A stretch of 64,000 nt of DNA from Bacteroidales bacterium UBA2712. Lineage in GTDB: Bacteria; Bacteroidota; Bacteroidia; Bacteroidales; Paludibacteraceae. The translations under genes and the position numbers were made by a program. Location of the stretch: assembly GCA_002354055.1 (NCBI GenBank), contig DEKW01000009.1, positions 25,065 to 89,064 on the forward strand, read 5' to 3'. The notes beneath the pieces were generated by a model that saw only the letters and a program-made list of their open reading frames with translations, did no database searches and was not told where the DNA came from. Shown here piece by piece: positions 26,695 through 36,708 of the stretch (the first letter of the stretch is position 1; the number at the start of each line of letters is the position of its first letter).

Positions 26695-27101
26695 TGGCTC
26701 TCAAACGCAGAAATAGGGTAGAGGCATCCTTCGCCATGAGTTCCATGACGGACTTGGTGTTCCTGTTGCTTCTATTCTTTGTGATGGCATCGACGATGTC
26801 GTCGCCGAATGATATTAAGATTAACCTGCCGACCTCCCGCGCACAGAAAGTGACGAGACCGCAGGTGGCTAAAGTGTCGATTGATAACTTAGGTAACTAT
26901 TTCGTCGCTTTGGGTAAAGCCAAACCGGTAGCTATTGATCCGGATAACTTAGAGAACTATCTGGCTAACATTCAAGCCTCGGATACCACGATGTATATAG
27001 CGCTTCATGCCGATGAAGACGTAGCGTACAAGGAAGTAGTGCGCGTACTCGACATCGCAAATGAGCACCATATGAAACTCGTTGTTGCGACTAAAAAGTA
27101 A
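26694..27101 (+). CDS. exbD: ExbD/TolR-family protein
   Basis: 135 residues. A short basic N-terminus (MALKRRNRVEASF) precedes one transmembrane helix with the proton-carrying aspartate (SMTDLVFLLLLFFVMASTM). The periplasmic domain carries ADEDVAYKEVVRVLDIA as in ExbD. It partners with ExbB and TonB. The start codon shares a base with the exbB stop. Confidence 0.92.
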   Translation: MALKRRNRVEASFAMSSMTDLVFLLLLFFVMASTMSSPNDIKINLPTSRAQKVTRPQVAKVSIDNLGNYFVALGKAKPVAIDPDNLENYLANIQASDTTMYIALHADEDVAYKEVVRVLDIANEHHMKLVVATKK

Positions 27102-27116
27102 GTATCTTTTTTGTTC

Positions 27117-27872
27117 ATGACAAGAAAACAAGAACGACATACAATTGCTGCTATAGGAACGGTGCTTTTCTTGCTCCTTGTGCTGTTGCTGCTTTGGTTC
27201 GTGCGTATATATGCCGTAGCACCGGAACAGGAAGAAGGAATCGAGTTGGCTTTTCTGGAAGAAGAGATTCCGGAGACAGGAGGTTATCCTTCTGACGCGC
27301 CGAATCCTTCTCCAGTACCAGAGGATGCACCTGCTGCTCCTGCAGCGCCTGCCGTGTCGCAGCCCACACCGGCTACGCCGCCAGAGCACATTGTTTCCGA
27401 AGAAGAAACGCTGGCTATAGAGCGTGCGCGCAAAGAAAAAGAAGAACGCGAAGCGGCCGAGCGCGCGCGTAAGCAGAAAGAAGCGGAAGCTATCGCCAAG
27501 GCCAATGCTATGAGTTCGCTCTTTGGCAATACAGGCAATAGTGAAAATGTCGGTAGCGGTTCGCAAGGCGCCGGACAAAAAGGCAATCCTGTCGGTCACG
27601 GTTCTTCCGGAGGCAACTCATGGAGTCTCTCCGGACGTGGCATCAAAGGCACACTTCCGAAACCAGCGAACACATTTAATCAGGAGGGACGCGTCATCAT
27701 TGAGATCCGCGTCAATGCGGCCGGAAATGTGATTAGTGCTACGATCAAAGGTGGCACCATCTCCGACAAGCAGACCCAACAACTCGCTCTCGATGCGGCT
27801 CGTAAAGCCAAATTCACCGAGGGCGATCATGATCAGATCGGAACAATCACCTATAATTTCAAGTTTAACTAA
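27117..27872 (+). CDS. tonB: TonB energy transducer
   Basis: 251 residues from ATG 27117 (a TTG two codons upstream is possible). One N-terminal transmembrane anchor (IGTVLFLLLVLLLLWFVRIY), a Pro/Ala-rich spacer, a charged helix (ERARKEKEEREAAERARKQK) and a TonB-type C-terminal domain (GRVIIEIRVNAAGNVISATI). It carries energy from ExbBD to outer-membrane receptors such as the one at 42208-44718. The repeat 27871-27919 begins at its stop codon. Confidence 0.9.
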   Translation: MTRKQERHTIAAIGTVLFLLLVLLLLWFVRIYAVAPEQEEGIELAFLEEEIPETGGYPSDAPNPSPVPEDAPAAPAAPAVSQPTPATPPEHIVSEEETLAIERARKEKEEREAAERARKQKEAEAIAKANAMSSLFGNTGNSENVGSGSQGAGQKGNPVGHGSSGGNSWSLSGRGIKGTLPKPANTFNQEGRVIIEIRVNAAGNVISATIKGGTISDKQTQQLALDAARKAKFTEGDHDQIGTITYNFKFN

Positions 27873-27919
27873 ATGGTTCATTAGATGACCAAATGGTAAA
27901 TGTCTAAATCGTAAATGAA
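27871..27919. repeat. 7-bp word array between tonB and the DJ-1 gene
   Basis: Words AAATGGT, TCATTAG, ATGACCA, AATGGTA, AATGTCT, AAATCGT and AAATGAA follow in register, starting at the tonB stop and filling the 50-nt gap. Same vocabulary as the arrays in the HAD, yggS, trmN6 and TonB-receptor genes. Confidence 0.75.
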
Positions 27920-27922
27920 TTT

Positions 27923-28450
27923 ATGAATTATTTGTTTCTTGACAATGGTTTCGAGGAAATCGAAGCAATCACCACTATTGATTTGTTACGCCGCGCAAAT
28001 ATCGCGGTAACAACGGTTTCTATCACTGGAAATCCGATGGTACTCGGAGCGCACAATATTGCCGTGGAAGCAGACGGACTTATTGAGCGCATTGATTTCT
28101 CCGATGCAGAGATGCTCATTCTTCCCGGCGGACAAACGAAGCTGGGCGAGTGTTCCGCTTTGTGCGAGCTTCTTCTCGCGCATAACAAAGAGAACAAACT
28201 GATTGCTGCTATCTGCGCCGCACCAATGGTGCTCGGCAAATTAGGTATTCTCAAAGGCAAGCAGGCAACTTGTTATCCCGGCTGTCAGGAGCCGTTAGGA
28301 GAGAGTTATGTGGGAGGTTTGGTTGTTGAGTCGAAGAATATCATTACTGCGAAGGGACCTGGGCTCAGTTCTGATTTCGCCTTCTGCCTGATTGAGCGTC
28401 TGGCTGGTTCTGAAGCTGCGGATGCGGTCTATGACGCAGCGCAGTATTAA
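27923..28450 (+). CDS. DJ-1/PfpI-family protein (YajL/ThiJ-like)
   Basis: 175 residues with the DJ-1 fold. The nucleophile elbow IAAICAAPMVLG supplies the reactive cysteine, and GFEEIEAITTIDLLRR carries the conserved glutamate. The family includes deglycase, glyoxalase III and oxidative-stress chaperones; the exact reaction is not decidable. It ends at a strong bidirectional terminator. Confidence 0.92.
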   Translation: MNYLFLDNGFEEIEAITTIDLLRRANIAVTTVSITGNPMVLGAHNIAVEADGLIERIDFSDAEMLILPGGQTKLGECSALCELLLAHNKENKLIAAICAAPMVLGKLGILKGKQATCYPGCQEPLGESYVGGLVVESKNIITAKGPGLSSDFAFCLIERLAGSEAADAVYDAAQY

Positions 28451-28470
28451 TGCAGCATTAATGCACAATA

Positions 28471-28506
28471 AAAATAGTCGGCTTCTTAACGGAGGCCGAC
28501 TATTTT
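28471..28506. terminator. Bidirectional terminator (DJ-1 gene / queE)
   Basis: A perfect 12-bp stem, AAAATAGTCGGC at 28471-28482 with GCCGACTATTTT at 28495-28506, has a 12-nt loop. The terminal A/T runs serve both strands. The queE stop codon (28486-28488) sits in the loop. Confidence 0.9.
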
Positions 28507-29154
28507 ATGTAACTGGACGCTGAGACGCCAGAAAGGATGCGCTAAGATATATCGCACGGTCTCATCCAGATTGTCGTTTCTATCGTCTTCCCATTCGTCA
28601 ATTCCGCCTTCAATCAACATATCGCCGTTGTATCGTAGCGGTTGCAGTAGCCAGTGTTCGGCTTTGAGTTGCTTGCGCCATACTTCCGGGTCATACGTGC
28701 CGGTAAAGACTACTTTTACCTCGTTTACTTGTGTTAACGCCAAATGTGTTGGAATATCTCCCCCGCCTTTAGGGAGAGGGTGGGGGGAGGCCTTCATCTT
28801 AGGCGAGCAGGTAATCCAATCGATGCCTTTGGGCAAAGGATGCGTGCCGTTAGTCTCTATACAGATATAGAATCCCGCTTGGTGCAAGGCCTCTATCAAA
28901 GCTTTGTCCACCTGCAGAGATGGTTCACCGCCGGTGAGCACGCACATCTTATGCCGCTCATTGGGGACGTCGTACAGATTTTGGACTTCTTTGACAATCT
29001 CCTCAACCGTCATTTCGGTATATTCCGCAAACTCTGTGTCACACCAGGGGCAACGCAGATTGCAACCGCTAAAGCGAACAAACACAGCGGGAATACCGCT
29101 GTGTGCTCCTTCGCCTTGTAAGGTGTAGAATATTTCGTTAACTTTGTATAGCAT
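28486..29154 (-). CDS. queE: 7-carboxy-7-deazaguanine synthase
   Basis: 222 residues, a radical-SAM enzyme that turns 6-carboxytetrahydropterin into CDG on the way to queuosine. The cluster cysteines are C31, C35 and C38 in CNLRCPWCDTEF; TGGEPSLQ is the SAM glycine motif. The segment MKASPHPLPKGGGDIPTH interrupts the region between CSPK and VNEVKVVF where relatives are shorter; it is encoded by a G-rich hairpin at 28758-28791. Last gene of queF-queC-queD-queE. Confidence 0.93.
   Translation of the reverse strand: MLYKVNEIFYTLQGEGAHSGIPAVFVRFSGCNLRCPWCDTEFAEYTEMTVEEIVKEVQNLYDVPNERHKMCVLTGGEPSLQVDKALIEALHQAGFYICIETNGTHPLPKGIDWITCSPKMKASPHPLPKGGGDIPTHLALTQVNEVKVVFTGTYDPEVWRKQLKAEHWLLQPLRYNGDMLIEGGIDEWEDDRNDNLDETVRYILAHPFWRLSVQLHKIVGLR
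28758..28791. repeat. GC-rich hairpin inserted in queE
   Basis: A C/T-rich arm followed by AGGGAGAGGGTGGGGGGAGG forms an imperfect hairpin. On the coding strand it gives PHPLPKGGG, a peptide known from dispersed LPKG-type repeats in many bacterial genomes. A related C-rich/G-rich pair occurs between genes at about 54510-54543. Confidence 0.6.
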
Positions 29155-29193
29155 AGGTAGTCATAGGTCAACCTAGGTAGTACTAGGTAATCC
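29154..29193. repeat. 10-bp word array between queD and queE
   Basis: TAGGTAGTCA, TAGGTCAACC, TAGGTAGTAC and TAGGTAATCC run from the queE start codon to the queD stop. The core TAGGT is fixed and the rest varies. It fills the whole intergenic gap. Confidence 0.8.
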
Positions 29194-29525
29194 TAATCTC
29201 TCTCGTAGATGGCTATATTGCCCTCGCTCTCTTGGACAGAGACCTTGTAGCAATTCTCCACGTGGTCGCAGATCCAACGAGCCATGTTTTCTGCCGAAGG
29301 ATTGACGTCCAGCACTTCGTTGATATATTTATGGTCGAAGGTTTCCTTCACTACTTTTTTGATATGCGTGAAGTCCGTTACCATGCCATCTTGGTTGAGT
29401 TCTTTCGCTTTGCAGTACACTACAATGATCCAATTATGCCCATGCAGGTCTTCACATTTGCTTTCGTACGACAGCATTAAGTTATGTGCCGCAGAGATCT
29501 CTATTCTTTTTTCTACGTAATACAT
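29193..29525 (-). CDS. queD: 6-carboxy-5,6,7,8-tetrahydropterin synthase
   Basis: 110 residues of the 6-pyruvoyl-tetrahydropterin-synthase fold. Zinc ligands H14, H28 and H30 and catalytic C24 are visible (SAAHNLMLSYESKCEDLHGH). It makes the substrate of QueE from dihydroneopterin triphosphate. A 133-nt gap with GC-rich hairpins (for example CCTCTT/AAGAGG near 29635-29651) separates it from queC; no preQ1 riboswitch was recognised there. Confidence 0.95.
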   Translation of the reverse strand: MYYVEKRIEISAAHNLMLSYESKCEDLHGHNWIIVVYCKAKELNQDGMVTDFTHIKKVVKETFDHKYINEVLDVNPSAENMARWICDHVENCYKVSVQESEGNIAIYERD

Positions 29526-29658
29526 CGCGTCGGCAATCGGTGTGCATTGGTTTATACCGCTCCGCTAAATAAACGGGCAACCGATGCCTCCGCTCTCCCC
29601 ACCGGGTGCACTCCGTTAGCGCCCGTCGGGGACCCCTCTTTGCCGAAGAGGTTTTTAA

Positions 29659-30312
29659 TTAATTTTCGTATATTGTGTTATCAACTATCCCTGCTTGCGC
29701 TAAGGCTTCTTTTCTCTCGCGGCAAGTACCGCAAACGCCGCAGTGGTGTTCTCCGCCTTTGTAACAACTCCAAGTTTCGGAATAATCGATATTCAGTTCT
29801 TTGCCCTTTGCGGCAATTTCTGCCTTGGTGAGACTGGTATAAGGCGTGAGGAGTTGTACGCCGTTCCAGGTTCCAAAATGAATGGCATTATTCATCGCCT
29901 CCACAAACTCAGGCCGACAATCCGGATAAATAGCATGGTCGCCGGCGTGGTTAGCCAGCATGACATACTGCATCTTGTTGTTCTCCGCAATACCTGCTGC
30001 GATGGAGAGCATGATTCCGTTGCGGAAGGGAACGACGGTGGATTTCATGTTTTGTTCGTCGTAGTTTCCTTCAGGAATGGCATCTGCGCCTTCAAGCAGC
30101 GAACTCTTGAAGAACTGTTTGATGAAGGGCAAGCGGATTACCAGGTGAGGAATACCCAAGCGCTCACAATGCAGTTTGGCAAACTCCAACTCACGGTCGT
30201 TATGATTGCTGCCGTAATGGAAGGAAACCGCCATTCCTATACGGTATTGATACTCATAAAGCATTGTGGTGGAGTCTAATCCGCCAGAGAGTACAATCAA
30301 AGCATCTTTCAT
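29659..30312 (-). CDS. queC: 7-cyano-7-deazaguanine synthase
   Basis: 217 residues, N-type ATP pyrophosphatase. The PP-loop SGGLDSTTML is at the N-terminus, and the zinc knuckle CYKGGEHHCGVCGTC lies near the C-terminus. It converts CDG and ammonia to preQ0 with ATP. It lies 6 nt downstream of queF. Confidence 0.96.
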   Translation of the reverse strand: MKDALIVLSGGLDSTTMLYEYQYRIGMAVSFHYGSNHNDRELEFAKLHCERLGIPHLVIRLPFIKQFFKSSLLEGADAIPEGNYDEQNMKSTVVPFRNGIMLSIAAGIAENNKMQYVMLANHAGDHAIYPDCRPEFVEAMNNAIHFGTWNGVQLLTPYTSLTKAEIAAKGKELNIDYSETWSCYKGGEHHCGVCGTCRERKEALAQAGIVDNTIYEN

Positions 30313-30318
30313 AATGGA

Positions 30319-30801
30319 TTATTTTATTCTGCCGGTGTTGGTGGTGAATTGCTCTCGCAGTCGTTGTGCTTTCAGTTCCTGGTGATCGGCGTCGGCATAA
30401 TTAGCGAAAGGATAGATGCTTATTCCGCCGCGGGGCATGAAATAGCCGATGACCTCCAGATACTTCGGATCCATCAGTTTCACAAGATCCTTCATGATAA
30501 TATTCACGCAATCCTCATGAAAATCTCCGTGGTTACGGAAGGAGAAGAGATAGAGTTTGAGGCTCTTGCTCTCCACCATCCGCTCACGCGGGATATAACT
30601 GATGTAGATGTGTCCGAAATCCGGTTGACCGGTTTTAGGGCACAAGGTCGTAAACTCCGGACAATCGAAAGTCACCAGATATTCGTTCTCGGGGTGTTTG
30701 TTTGGGAAAGTCTCCAATACAGCAGGGTTGTAGTTATCGCTATATTGAACGTGTTGGTTTCCCAGCAGCGTTACCCCTTCTAATTCGTTCTCTGTGCGCA
30801 T
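30319..30801 (-). CDS. queF: NADPH-dependent preQ1 synthase
   Basis: 160 residues, short unimodular QueF. The nucleophile C54 and acid D61 are in [12 protein letters not shown], the [20 protein letters not shown] motif binds preQ0 and NADPH. It reduces preQ0 to preQ1 for tRNA modification. It begins 2 nt after the stop of the large secreted protein gene, so the que genes may be read from that gene's promoter. Confidence 0.96.
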   Translation of the reverse strand: MRTENELEGVTLLGNQHVQYSDNYNPAVLETFPNKHPENEYLVTFDCPEFTTLCPKTGQPDFGHIYISYIPRERMVESKSLKLYLFSFRNHGDFHEDCVNIIMKDLVKLMDPKYLEVIGYFMPRGGISIYPFANYADADHQELKAQRLREQFTTNTGRIK

Positions 30802-30803
30802 AC

Positions 30804-33800
30804 TTACTTCATTATTTTTATCGTTTCACCGCTCTCGGTCACGATAATATACATTCCGTGCGGTAACTCCATGGTGTAGATATCTTCATTGGTGGTCGTT
30901 ACTTTTCGGCCGTAGATGTCAAAGATATTTACCCATTGTCCGGCTTCGTACGTTTCCTCAAGATCTTGGTGCGGGTTATAGAGTTCGAGGATGAAATTAT
31001 AGACGTTTTTGTTGATGAAATCCGTAATGATGTATTTCTGCGGTCTGAGATAAGCATACGTCAACTTAACCTCCTCGCCGGAAGCAGGATTCACACTTGT
31101 GTAGTTCGGATGCGTGATCACCGGTTTTGCCTCTTTCAAGCTATCCAATGCCTGATACTCTTCCGGCGTCAGGCGCAGCGTGATGGTGTGTTCGGTATGA
31201 TCGATAGCAGCTGTATATTCTTTGTTCTTGCTATCTGTCACAGCGAACTTGGTGATGAGCAGATCCGGTGCTGTGATGGAAGTCGGCGTAGCACTAACCA
31301 GGTAGTTTACAATACCTTTTATCAACTTTTCACCGGTAGTGGTTAAAGTGACGTTACGTGCGAGAGGCAAGCAGATATATTTCTCGCCTCGTGCAGAAGG
31401 AAGTATCTCATGGATAGCTGCCACCCATTCGCCTTCTTCATAGTAGCCGTCCAACGAGTTGGCACGGATAGGCGCAGTACCCATACAAAGCGTCTGGTCG
31501 GTGATGTATTGCATGTCAATAGCAATCGGCATCACGCCTTGCAAAGCATAGTTACTCAGAATGCTAATCTCGCTGCCTTCTTTGGCGCTGCTACCTATCT
31601 CATTGAAAATCGGGTGATCCGCATGTTGGATTTTAATCTTGGTACCCTTGGATTTGCTGTTTTTGGTAGAATCAATAGCACCATTGCTGGGATCGCCCCA
31701 ACCCAACAAGCCTTCTCCCTTCGCGTATGTAAATCCTTTCAAGTTTAGGACGGGCTTGTTTGCACCATTATCTCTAATGATTTGCTGTACTTCCGGGTTG
31801 TTTGCATCAACGTCCTCCGAGATGACCACCAGTTTATAGACAGCATACTGATCAGCGGGACGCAGACCATCCTTTTTAGCCTTGCGCTCAATGGGGTTCC
31901 ATCCGCTTTTCTTTAGATAGTTGTGAACTTCGTCAGACTCGTACGCGTTCTCATTCTTGTAGAGATATAGAACAGGATTGGTGCCGTAATCTAACTCGCG
32001 GACGATTATTTTGCCGGTAATAGTGGTGTCTGCGCCTTGTACGGTGATCGAATACGTGTACTCGCCTGTTTGTGTCGGTGTACCGCCAATGAGGTATGTG
32101 CCGTTATTTCCGTTTCCGTTTATACCCGCAGGTGGAGTGCCGGTCCAAGTCAAAATAACATTCTCAGCAGAGAGTGCGTAGTATTTGAACTCGATCTGGT
32201 CCATCTCCTCGTTTTGATAAACAGTCACGTTCGTTGAGGTAATGCTCTTGATATCTGTTTTGACAAAGAACTTACCGGTCAAACTATTTTTCTTAACGTC
32301 ATTGTAGTATGCTGCTATTTCATAGTTGTATTCACCCGCTTCGCAGTTAGCAATACCTCCAATGATGATAGTATCTTTAAGTTCACCAAGTCTCATCGTG
32401 GTGTCAATACCTGCTGGTTGAGCACCAATCCATGTCAATCTTGTCTCAGCGCCTGAAATATTATTGTATTTAGTGGAATAAACAATTGGTTGAATCGTGG
32501 TTGTTGCTAAAACGACTTGTGCCGAGTCATTACCCTTCTCTCGTTTGACACGGGGCTCTTGGGCAACGCGCAGAGAGAAACCACCCATGACACATTTGTT
32601 CGTACCGGTCTCTTCGGTGGTAGATATTTCAATTAAGTGTTCTGCAGTTGTGATGTCATACCGACGAATGGTGTACTTATCGGTGCTATATGCGGTAGTT
32701 TGTACTACTCCGTCTATTTTAACAACGAAGACCTGATTTCCATTCTTTGGATCCAGTTTTTTATCCATGCCCCAAAACGAGAACTGATCATAGCCTTTAA
32801 TATGGAACTGATACTTATTTGTCGAACTTAAACGATGCTCACGAATCATTTTTGTCGCAAAAACAAATTCGTCTTCAGACGATGCGTTTTTACACTCGGA
32901 GTGTTCTGTAATCGTTCCTTCAAACCAAGTATCTCCGGGACGTCCCACGTTCTTTGTTTTAGTGGTTGAACCGCTGATTCCGTTTGATTTTCCTTCATTG
33001 GCAAGAGTGGTGGAGAATGTTGGGTAGTCGCCTTCGCCTGTTCGCTGAGTATAATATACCTCATATTCGCGTCCGGCTACAACGGTTAGCGGAGTGTTAT
33101 AACCTCCTGCAATATCTTTGGCTTCATACACCTCCGGTTCATGGAGCGTCAAAGAGGTCGGAGGCACCGGAGGACCTGCCGTAACGGTTACCGAACAGGT
33201 AGCTGTTTTGTTGCCATCCGTTGTGGTGACGGTGATAGTTGCCGTTCCGGCTGTTAGCGCGGTTACGTGGCCGTTGTTATTTACGGTCGCTACTGCAGTA
33301 TTGCTACTTGACCATGAAACGCTGGGATCAGTAGCATCTGCGGGCAAAACGGTAGCGTGTAAGTCGGATGAACCGCCTATTGAGAGATTCAAAGAACTTT
33401 TATCCAGACTTACGCTGTTCGGATGAACAACAGGAACTTCTGTAATCGTGACATTATATACGGTTACTTCGCCTGTCTGAGCACTAAAGGTGTACTCAAC
33501 CGCTCCGTTGGAGAAGTTTTGTGCGCCTTGCGGAGTCCAAGAAGCAATGTTGTTTCCCGTAAAGGACGGTGTGATAGCGGTCAAACCTGTACCTTGCGCT
33601 ACTTTACCGGTGATGGTCTTATTGGCCTGATCAATAACGGCTTGTCCTGCTATATTCGTCCAAGTAGCTGTCAGTACTTTCGGATACGCGGAAGCGACCG
33701 TAAAATTGATGGTATAAGTCTTTGTTGTTGTGCCATCTTCAGCGGTAACGGTAACGGTTGTTGCGCCGGGGAGGCTTGTTGCTGCACTAATCACCGGATC

Positions 33801-34457
33801 CGAAGCTTTGCTATCATTCTTCGTAGCCACTACTGTCGGAACGGCAGTTGTACCTGTTGGTAACTCTACGTCATAAGTCGTAGTGTTGGGATCAAAGTTC
33901 GGCACCGAAGTTCCATTATACGTCAATGCCGAAAGGGTAGCATCATTGGAAATAACAGGACCGGAACCTCCTGTTTTGTAGAATTTCACTTCTCCGATAG
34001 TGACATCATTATCTGCGCTGAGAATGATCGTTATTTCACCGGTATTGTTTGTATTGAACTCTCCGTCCGCACAGGTTTTCTTAAGCGTTCCGTTTGTGGC
34101 AAAGCTAGTAGCAGTACCTCCGTTGATAGAATATTTCAACTGAGTGGTAGCATCTTTGCTGAAATAAGCATTAACCCATACTTTTTCGCAGTTTTTTACC
34201 TTGAAAGTGAGCGTTCTACTACTACTGAGTTTCCAGTGGGATGCGGTAATACAACCACCACTGCCGGAACCAGTGCTATTGTATCCGACCCAATTCAGGT
34301 TCTTAATGTCAGGAACGGCATCTAATGAGTAAAACGCATTACTGCCAGCTTCAGTAGCGACGTCTAATGTGGCGGACGGATCTTTTGCAAAAGCCATAAC
34401 ACCACAGAAAGTCAGTAAAACTCCTAAAAGAAAACTCTTTTCAACTACGTTTTTCAT
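30804..34457 (-). CDS. Large secreted protein with cadherin-like and Big_2 domains and T9SS tail
   Basis: 1217 residues. Signal peptide to about 24. A carbohydrate-binding-like beta region lies at 30-165, and a cadherin-like sandwich ([20 protein letters not shown]) near 175-260. A Big_2 Ig domain ([20 protein letters not shown]) is near 345-420, and several further beta domains follow. The C-terminus reads [11 protein letters not shown] ... LPHGMYIIV ... IKIMK, a typical type A sorting domain of the type IX system, so it should reach the cell surface. No catalytic motif was recognised. It is followed after 2 nt by queF, an odd pairing of a surface protein with tRNA-modification genes. Confidence 0.83.
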   Translation of the reverse strand: MKNVVEKSFLLGVLLTFCGVMAFAKDPSATLDVATEAGSNAFYSLDAVPDIKNLNWVGYNSTGSGSGGCITASHWKLSSSRTLTFKVKNCEKVWVNAYFSKDATTQLKYSINGGTATSFATNGTLKKTCADGEFNTNNTGEITIILSADNDVTIGEVKFYKTGGSGPVISNDATLSALTYNGTSVPNFDPNTTTYDVELPTGTTAVPTVVATKNDSKASDPVISAATSLPGATTVTVTAEDGTTTKTYTINFTVASAYPKVLTATWTNIAGQAVIDQANKTITGKVAQGTGLTAITPSFTGNNIASWTPQGAQNFSNGAVEYTFSAQTGEVTVYNVTITEVPVVHPNSVSLDKSSLNLSIGGSSDLHATVLPADATDPSVSWSSSNTAVATVNNNGHVTALTAGTATITVTTTDGNKTATCSVTVTAGPPVPPTSLTLHEPEVYEAKDIAGGYNTPLTVVAGREYEVYYTQRTGEGDYPTFSTTLANEGKSNGISGSTTKTKNVGRPGDTWFEGTITEHSECKNASSEDEFVFATKMIREHRLSSTNKYQFHIKGYDQFSFWGMDKKLDPKNGNQVFVVKIDGVVQTTAYSTDKYTIRRYDITTAEHLIEISTTEETGTNKCVMGGFSLRVAQEPRVKREKGNDSAQVVLATTTIQPIVYSTKYNNISGAETRLTWIGAQPAGIDTTMRLGELKDTIIIGGIANCEAGEYNYEIAAYYNDVKKNSLTGKFFVKTDIKSITSTNVTVYQNEEMDQIEFKYYALSAENVILTWTGTPPAGINGNGNNGTYLIGGTPTQTGEYTYSITVQGADTTITGKIIVRELDYGTNPVLYLYKNENAYESDEVHNYLKKSGWNPIERKAKKDGLRPADQYAVYKLVVISEDVDANNPEVQQIIRDNGANKPVLNLKGFTYAKGEGLLGWGDPSNGAIDSTKNSKSKGTKIKIQHADHPIFNEIGSSAKEGSEISILSNYALQGVMPIAIDMQYITDQTLCMGTAPIRANSLDGYYEEGEWVAAIHEILPSARGEKYICLPLARNVTLTTTGEKLIKGIVNYLVSATPTSITAPDLLITKFAVTDSKNKEYTAAIDHTEHTITLRLTPEEYQALDSLKEAKPVITHPNYTSVNPASGEEVKLTYAYLRPQKYIITDFINKNVYNFILELYNPHQDLEETYEAGQWVNIFDIYGRKVTTTNEDIYTMELPHGMYIIVTESGETIKIMK

Positions 34458-34568
34458 ATTTGATTTTGTTTAAATATTCGACATTTTTGTGATTATTTGT
34501 TAAAATCACGGGATATATATTATATATAATATATATAGGGTGGTGCAGGATACGTTACAGGTCCTATT

Positions 34569-34612
34569 TAGTACTTACATAATACTTACCCAATACCTGC
34601 ATAATAATTCAC
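34569..34612. repeat. 44-bp array of four 11-bp units
   Basis: TAGTACTTACA, TAATACTTACC, CAATACCTGCA and TAATAATTCAC are contiguous in the 363-nt gap 34458-34820. The same gap holds an AT palindrome (about 34513-34536) and the promoter at 34718-34749. No gene is seen in the gap. Confidence 0.75.
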
Positions 34613-34717
34613 GCTGCAAAATTACTGCTTTTTTTGCATATACGTGTGCATATATTTAGAAAAAATGTGTAAAAATTGACGTTTTTGACAGAAAAAGTCG
34701 CGCGCGCACATTATTTA

Positions 34718-34749
34718 TTTGTATATGTGGAATTTTTTTTGTAATTTTG
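34718..34749 (+). promoter_or_regulatory. Promoter of the DUF3078 gene
   Basis: TTTG at 34718-34721, 20-nt spacer, TAATTTTG at 34742-34749. The leader to the start codon is about 65 nt. Confidence 0.75.
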
Positions 34750-34820
34750 CAGTCGGTTTTGGTAGAAGCAACAAAACTCAATATATTTTAATAAACGTCT
34801 AACAAACAATTTTTGAATAA

Positions 34821-36032
34821 ATGAAAAAAACTATTTTATCTGTAGCGCTCTGCCTCATGGCCGCGCTGACGATGAATGCCCAAACAGTGGACAAAGAAAA
34901 AGTCACTACGAATGCTGATGCTGCTGCAAAGGCAGGAGCGGATCTTCAGAAGTTAGAGGACGGCGAGAAGGCCTGGAAGTTTGATGGTACAGTGGGCTTA
35001 AATGCCGCTGCAACGGGCTTGGTAAACTGGGCTGCCGGTGGTAAGAACAACGTGAACGGTATCATATATGCCAAGTTGCACCTCCTGTATCACAAGAATG
35101 CAGTCGCTTGGGAGACGAATTTCGATACGGATTTCGGTATGACTTGGATTGATCAGGAGGAGGACGCTTTCCAGAAATCGAGCGATAATATCAAACTCGC
35201 TACGAAATTCGGATGGGAGTTCAAAGAGAATTGGTATTTGACCATACTCGGAGGTTTCCAGAGTCAATATGCGTTAGGCCGCGAATACGTAACGGGTTAT
35301 AACCCCGCAATCTCCAAATGGTTGGCTCCTTCTTATACCGATATCTCTGTCGGTATCGATTGGAAGAAGAGTTACAACGGCGCGGACTTCTCTATTTATC
35401 TCTCTCCGATAGCAGGTCGTATCACAACGGCTTATACCGGCAAGTCTTGGAATGAGAAATATACCAAAGAGGCTTGGGTGGCAGATGGAAATGACGAGGC
35501 GGATTGGACACAGGATATCTACACCGCAATCCAGGGAGAGCACAACGATTTTGCTTCGAGACTGAAGGATCGTAACGGTGTTTCTTATTACGACGCAGAG
35601 GGTTCCCAAAAACTGTACGACCGCAACGCACGTGCTGAGTTCGGTTTGAGTTTCAAGGGTGCTATCGCTTATACTTACAAAGATTTGAAACTGAGCACCT
35701 CGTTGGCGCTCTTCACCCCGTACGCAGGTCGTGGTAAAGAGTTGGCTTCCTATCAGGACGCCGCAACACGTGCAGCCAACCGTGAGATGGATCCACTCTA
35801 CAATGAGGCAGACCACTATTTCAAATACTCGAATATGAACCGTTCGTTCGGTATGTTTGACGTAGATTGGGATTGCGCGCTGAGCTATCAGTTCCTCAAA
35901 TGTCTGCAGGTAACGCTTCAGACTAGTTTGAAATACTACCCGGGAACGCTGATTGCGAACAAAGAGAATGTGCTTTCTGAGCGTTGCCAGTTCAAGGGCG
36001 TGATCGGTCTGGGTGTAGGATACAGCTTCTAA
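34821..36032 (+). CDS. DUF3078 outer-membrane barrel protein
   Basis: 403 residues with a signal peptide (MKKTILSVALCLMAALTMNA) and alternating beta strands. The family core NWAAGGKNNVNGIIYAKLHL and the C-terminal aromatic strand GVIGLGVGYSF are characteristic. DUF3078 proteins are predicted outer-membrane beta-barrels of Bacteroidota with no assigned substrate. It has its own promoter and precedes the coiled-coil/zapA/rny genes. Confidence 0.85.
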   Translation: MKKTILSVALCLMAALTMNAQTVDKEKVTTNADAAAKAGADLQKLEDGEKAWKFDGTVGLNAAATGLVNWAAGGKNNVNGIIYAKLHLLYHKNAVAWETNFDTDFGMTWIDQEEDAFQKSSDNIKLATKFGWEFKENWYLTILGGFQSQYALGREYVTGYNPAISKWLAPSYTDISVGIDWKKSYNGADFSIYLSPIAGRITTAYTGKSWNEKYTKEAWVADGNDEADWTQDIYTAIQGEHNDFASRLKDRNGVSYYDAEGSQKLYDRNARAEFGLSFKGAIAYTYKDLKLSTSLALFTPYAGRGKELASYQDAATRAANREMDPLYNEADHYFKYSNMNRSFGMFDVDWDCALSYQFLKCLQVTLQTSLKYYPGTLIANKENVLSERCQFKGVIGLGVGYSF

Positions 36033-36110
36033 TAGACCGCCCTGCGGGCTAAAAGAATAAAGACCGTTCGCTTCGCTCTCTGAAAGACGAAAGACAAAAA
36101 TGCCTCGTTC

Positions 36111-36386
36111 ATGCAAGTTTTAGACGACCTCTCGCAAAACGTACAACTTCTCTTGGAGCGTTATGAGGCGCTCCGGGAGGAGAATGTGCGACTTCGCGGG
36201 GATGTCGAGAAGCAGCGTGAAGAGTTGATTCGGACGCATAGCGAGTTGGCGGCTTTGCAGCAACAAAATCGCCGGATAGCTACGGCCAATGCCATGAGTT
36301 CGGCAGAAGGAAGTGAGGAAGCATATAAGCGTCTTAGTGCACTTATTGCGCAGATAGACAGAGCGATGGAAGCGCTGAAGCGCTGA
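36111..36386 (+). CDS. Small coiled-coil protein upstream of zapA
   Basis: 91 residues, almost entirely a predicted coiled coil (LLLERYEALREENVRLRGDV ... LAALQQQNRRI) followed by a helical C-terminus. The layout resembles ZapB-like division proteins, and the gene lies directly upstream of zapA as in other Bacteroidales. It could bridge ZapA and nucleoid or other division proteins; that is inference from shape and position. The 78-nt upstream gap holds small hairpins and the words GAAAGAC GAAAGAC. Confidence 0.75.
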   Translation: MQVLDDLSQNVQLLLERYEALREENVRLRGDVEKQREELIRTHSELAALQQQNRRIATANAMSSAEGSEEAYKRLSALIAQIDRAMEALKR

Positions 36387-36402
36387 TTGGATATTTGAGA
36401 TT

Positions 36403-36705
36403 TTGATATCGGACAAGCAACATATTAACTTGCAGTTAGATGCACACTCGGTGGGCTTGGATGTCCCGCGTGAGCAGGAACCGAACTACCGGTATGCGGC
36501 AGATTTGTTGAATAACCGCTATCAGTATTACCTGAAACTGCGTCCTAACGCATCGGCGGAGCAGTTATGGATGTACACGGCTTTGGAAATGGCGGTCTCG
36601 CTGCAATCCGATGCACGGGAGAAGAGCCTGGAGCCGGTAGAGAAAGAGTTGCAGGAACTCAATAAGAAGATACTAACCACTATTAATAACAACGATAAAC
36701 AATAA
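36403..36705 (+). CDS. zapA: Cell-division protein ZapA
   Basis: 100 residues with the ZapA pattern: N-terminal beta strand (KQHINLQLDAHSVGLDVPRE), YRYAADLLNNRYQYY, and a long C-terminal coiled coil. ZapA cross-links FtsZ protofilaments. There is no ATG in a suitable place; TTG at 36403 gives the family N-terminus (ATT at 36400 is the other option). It lies 3 nt before rny. Confidence 0.83.
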   Translation: MISDKQHINLQLDAHSVGLDVPREQEPNYRYAADLLNNRYQYYLKLRPNASAEQLWMYTALEMAVSLQSDAREKSLEPVEKELQELNKKILTTINNNDKQ

Positions 36706-36708
36706 ACA

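Noticed and set aside
29526..29658. preQ1 riboswitch between queD and queC
   Set aside because: Hairpins are present but the class I or II preQ1 sequence patterns are not, and the position is inside the operon, not before it.
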